This document shows positions 61,607 through 64,000 of a DNA stretch of 64,000 nucleotides, in pieces (within the stretch, counting starts at the first letter, position 1; each line of letters begins with the position of its first letter). The notes beneath the pieces were generated by a model. That model was not told where the DNA came from and made no database searches. It saw only the letters and a program-made list of their open reading frames with translations. Source of the stretch: Heterobasidion occidentale (taxonomy: Eukaryota; Basidiomycota; Agaricomycetes; Russulales; Bondarzewiaceae); contig JBCAQO010000011.1 in assembly GCA_039111635.1 (NCBI GenBank), forward strand, positions 1,488,001-1,552,000. Direction: 5' to 3'. A program made the translations under genes and the position numbers.

Positions 61607-62077
61607 CGGCCTCACATATAGCGCAATGGGTAATGGTCGTTGGGTTGTGCGATATGTAGGCCAAGGCAGAAGTCGGGTAGTGCTTTGCAATGATAGAGTG
61701 GGGATTGACTAGGCGTGAGTCAGGCGAAGGGGAAAGCATAATGATGCGTGGTCCGGGACGTTGGTTTGACTAGCGTCTAGCCGGTGTCGATGGGCGTGGC
61801 ATAGGTGGAACCGGGAGTGACGGTAAAGACGGTGATGAGGAGGACTCAGGACTGGTAGGGAAAACCTGAGGGGATGGTTCCGACGGTGTGTGCGCGTATG
61901 TGTCAATGTCTTGCAGAGCGCGGAGCGCGAGTTCGAGCATGACTTTGACTGCGTTGTATATGGCAACGCGCGGGTTCCGTTCGTCAGGCATTCTCTTTGG
62001 GGGTCAAAGAGAGATCTTACAGCTCTGGGTTATTGTACCACTTGCTGTCTAGTAGAGGGGGTGCGAGTAGAGGGTGG

Positions 62078-62518
62078 TCAAGGGAGAGTGGGGAGATTCC
62101 GCGTTGGGCTCTCTAATATAGGCCCTGCTTCGTTTGGTCCTGCTTGGCCAATCTGCTGGGTTTGAATCTCTTGCCATCGCTGTTCCTCTCTGGATGTTTC
62201 TGGTTCCAACTCCGCGATAGGTGATCGGCCAAGATCATCTCTGGTGTCCATGGCATTGGGATCGATAGTTAATCGGCCAAGATTACTGTCGGTGTCCTTC
62301 CATAACAATTCGCTGGTTGGAGTGGTTCTCCAAGGGGCTTCGTTCGTCGAAGCGCTGCCCGCTGTGCTCGAGTGGGGCGTAGGGTATCCTGTTTCCTGCG
62401 GTATCGTAATAGATAGCGCTGGCCGTTCTGTGCGTGTGTTTAGACTGTCAATATCCATGCCACCTGGTAGCCGTCCAGGGGTGTCTTTAATTGATAGGTC
62501 TTCTAATTCTTCGGCCAT
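62078..62518 (-). CDS. Chromovirus downstream ORF (MAEELEDL...), unknown function
   Basis: A 146-codon frame starting MAEELEDLSIKDTPGRLPG and ending TRNLPTLP. It overlaps the acidic ORF at 62503-63030 by 16 bases. It is rich in Ser, Thr, Pro and Glu with no domain I recognise. It may be a continuation of the same downstream protein after a frameshift, or untranslated. Confidence 0.35.
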   Translation of the reverse strand: MAEELEDLSIKDTPGRLPGGMDIDSLNTRTERPALSITIPQETGYPTPHSSTAGSASTNEAPWRTTPTSELLWKDTDSNLGRLTIDPNAMDTRDDLGRSPIAELEPETSREEQRWQEIQTQQIGQAGPNEAGPILESPTRNLPTLP

Positions 62519-63030
62519 GTCGAATTTTCGTGCTCGTCTTCGGAGGTTATCTGTATATCTCCGTCAGAGTCGGGGGTACTAGGGGTACGAGGGGGTGTGT
62601 CCTCGTCTGAGTCGATGTCTCTTGCCGAGATGCACCAGGCGCCGCTTCCATGTGGTGTGTATGGTGTGGGGGGCGTTCGTTTCGCGGGTGCGGAGGAAGG
62701 GGTGAGTCCTGTTGACGAGTAGGACATTTCTGATCCTGTCCCTTCTTCTTCTTCGGGGTTCGTGGAGAGGGGTCCTTTCCTCCATTCTCCATTGACGCTG
62801 TCTAGGTCCATGGCGTCTTCGTATTCTTCTCCGTCCGGCGAGTAATCCGAGCCTTCGTCCATGTAGTCTTCATCGGCGTTTTGATAAGACGTGTCTTCTA
62901 ATTCCGGTGTGTGAACCGAGCCTTCTTCTGATCCGTCGTCTTCGTCGGCATTTTGACGAAGTGAATCTTTTTCCAAGCGAGTCCCTTGGTCATTTGTCTC
63001 TCCAGGTCCTTGACTGCGCGGTATCTCCAA
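62503..63030 (-). CDS. Chromovirus downstream acidic ORF, unknown function
   Basis: A 175-codon frame (first ATG-like codon uncertain; the first 40 codons overlap the ORF at 62898-63287 in another frame). It carries two acidic repeats built on QNADED (QNADEDDGSEEGSVHTPELE and QNADEDYMDEGSDYSPDGEE) and ends SEDEHENSTWPKN with TAG at 62503-62505. Highly acidic and Pro/Ser-rich, probably disordered. It could be the continuation of the neighbouring frame after an indel. Confidence 0.4.
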   Translation of the reverse strand: MEIPRSQGPGETNDQGTRLEKDSLRQNADEDDGSEEGSVHTPELEDTSYQNADEDYMDEGSDYSPDGEEYEDAMDLDSVNGEWRKGPLSTNPEEEEGTGSEMSYSSTGLTPSSAPAKRTPPTPYTPHGSGAWCISARDIDSDEDTPPRTPSTPDSDGDIQITSEDEHENSTWPKN

Positions 63031-63287
63031 TTTGATACTTGTTCATCCGCATTCTTCCTGGCCCATGTTGATTTCTGGGATTTCCTTGACTCGTGTTTGA
63101 CTCCAGGGGAATATGTCGATGTGCGAGAGGAAGAGGAAGGGGCCACCTTCGTTTCCTGAGCGCGTTCGCGTTTATTCGTCTGAGTGCTCTTTCCTAGACT
63201 CTCTGTGTCATAGGTGAGGTTCTTCCCTTGTCGATGCATAATGATCTGTCCACTGGGTAACAATGGTTGGGCTTTCTTGAGTCCCAA
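62898..63287 (-). CDS. Chromovirus downstream basic ORF, unknown function
   Basis: A 129-codon frame between the repeat ORF and the acidic ORF, containing RKSQKSTWARKNADEQVSNW. It overlaps both neighbours in other frames. It is basic with no domain recognised, and may be part of a single ancestral protein now split by frameshifts. Confidence 0.35.
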   Translation of the reverse strand: MGLKKAQPLLPSGQIIMHRQGKNLTYDTESLGKSTQTNKRERAQETKVAPSSSSRTSTYSPGVKHESRKSQKSTWARKNADEQVSNWRYRAVKDLERQMTKGLAWKKIHFVKMPTKTTDQKKARFTHRN

Positions 63288-63633
63288 CCTGATTTCCGCC
63301 GGTCGCGCCGGTAGCTAGGAGCCGTCTTCCTAGCTTTGTTTTCCTGAGCTTTCGCCTGTATTCTTCATCCACCATGGATGCTCGTATGTGTGCGACCGTG
63401 GCTCCCGTGGCTAGTAGTTTCTTCCCTATTGGGTGAACGAGTAACTTGCGCCTTATGGATTCTTCCTGTATAGCGGTTTCTGCCTGTTTAACCGTTAGTC
63501 CTGCGCCTAGTAGTTTCTTTCCTGCTGATGTCTGTGTCAGCTTCCGTCTCGAGGTTTCTTCCTGTATTGTGGTCTCCGCTTGTTTGACCGTTAAACCTGC
63601 GTCGAGTAGTTTCTTCCCTGCCGAGGTCTTCAT
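63208..63633 (-). CDS. Chromovirus ORF with 32-residue tandem repeats
   Basis: A 141-codon frame whose ATG (63633-63631) overlaps the pol TAA by one base (TAATG). It encodes about 3.4 tandem units of 32 residues. Unit 1 runs TSAGKKLLDAGLTVKQAE with TTIQEETSRRKLTQ, unit 2 is nearly the same, and units 3-4 are diverged (HPIGKKLLATGATVAHIR; TKLGRRLLATGA). The repeats are basic-amphipathic and probably helical. It ends TREEPHL with TGA at 63208-63210. No known family recognised. Confidence 0.6.
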   Translation of the reverse strand: MKTSAGKKLLDAGLTVKQAETTIQEETSRRKLTQTSAGKKLLGAGLTVKQAETAIQEESIRRKLLVHPIGKKLLATGATVAHIRASMVDEEYRRKLRKTKLGRRLLATGATGGNQVGTQESPTIVTQWTDHYASTREEPHL

Positions 63634-64000
63634 TAGCCGAATTTCTGTCGCACAGTTCCACTATCTGGTTTCTGTCGAGTGCGAGTTGTAATTCCCGAGT
63701 AGACGGCCATGCCTCGGACTGCCAGTGGGTATTTCCTGTGGAAGTCGCTAACTTCCTCCTTTGCGTTCTTGACCGCGTCCGCTGATTCCCATGAGTTGTC
63801 GGATTCCGGGTACCCTTTCCATTTGACTAGGTATTGTAGGGTCTTCCAACGTCCAAAGCGGCGGGATGCTATGATTCTTTCGACCTCAAATTCTTCCTGT
63901 CCTTCGATGAGGTCGGGTGGAGGTTTCCTATAGTTTGGACCGTGAGTGGTGTTCTCCTTGTACATGGTTAACCGCGAGGCATGGAAGACGTTGTGTATCT
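63633..64000 (-). CDS. pol 3' fragment: integrase C-terminus with chromodomain
   Basis: The frame enters from beyond the window with IHNVFHASRLTMYKEN, typical of gypsy integrase C-termini. It continues to a chromodomain (EFEVERIIASRRFGRWKTLQ, YLVKWKGYPESDNSWESADA) and stops with TAA at 63633-63635. The YLVKWKGY and SWE aromatic positions of the methyl-lysine cage region are intact. This identifies the element as a chromovirus-clade Ty3/gypsy element. Confidence 0.9.
   Translation of the reverse strand, partial: IHNVFHASRLTMYKENTTHGPNYRKPPPDLIEGQEEFEVERIIASRRFGRWKTLQYLVKWKGYPESDNSWESADAVKNAKEEVSDFHRKYPLAVRGMAVYSGITTRTRQKPDSGTVRQKFG

Larger units (their letters stand above)
60783..64000 (-). 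mobile_element. 3' end of a Ty3/gypsy chromovirus LTR retrotransposon
   Basis: On the minus strand the order is: integrase C-terminus with chromodomain (63633-64000), extra downstream ORFs (about 62078-63633), polypurine tract (61589-61606) and 3' LTR (60783-61588). The 5' part lies beyond the window. The low-end flank before the LTR reads CAGGG, a possible 5-bp target copy. Confidence 0.85.

Overview
The window looks like a piece of a basidiomycete (Agaricomycetes-type) nuclear chromosome. Genes are cut into many small exons by introns of about 45 to 100 nt with GTRNGT donors. Several families are ones expanded in mushroom-forming fungi (DUF6534-type 7TM protein, Git3/CAR-like GPCR, Zn2Cys6-like proteins), and the transposons are fungal types. 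Exon boundaries were worked out by eye from splice sites, reading phase and remembered family motifs. No alignment was run.

Layout. Positions 1-3224 are GC-rich with no gene I can support. Positions 3225-46940 are a gene-bearing arm: ThrE/Prm10-like transporter (+), phospholipase D (-), DUF300/Ost-alpha membrane protein (-), cyclopropane-fatty-acid-synthase-like methyltransferase (-), sugar transporter (-), short-form tRNase Z (-) divergent from an F-box protein (+), MFSD1-like transporter (+), GPCR (+), an orphan multi-TM protein (-), a smaller membrane protein (-), a secreted SMP-30/gluconolactonase-like protein (-), and two adjacent paralogous Zn2Cys6-like proteins (-). A DUF6534-type 7TM gene (-) follows at 46941-49145. 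Most of these are housekeeping or sensing and transport genes; no biosynthetic cluster is evident.

From about 49.6 kb to the end the window is a nested transposon island. It contains: (i) an 852-bp element with 33-bp terminal inverted repeats and a perfect 8-bp target duplication, holding a tRNA-like pol III unit and a 44-codon ORF with a SUMO-interaction-like motif; (ii) a decayed Helitron helicase gene (minus strand) split by (iii) a 3.84-kb hAT element that has TIRs, a 7/8-matching 8-bp target duplication and a largely readable transposase; (iv) an LTR-flanked region with 14 copies of an unusual short motif; and (v) the 3' end of a Ty3/gypsy chromovirus (minus strand). In that last element the chromodomain-ending pol ORF overlaps a second ORF at a TAATG stop/start, and the second ORF encodes 32-residue tandem repeats.

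Most distinctive observations: the TAATG-linked repeat ORF of the chromovirus, the 14-copy motif array, the TIR element cargo, the hAT-in-Helitron nesting, an 8-nt microexon in the DUF300 gene, two probable GC-AG introns, and the tandem zinc-cluster pair.
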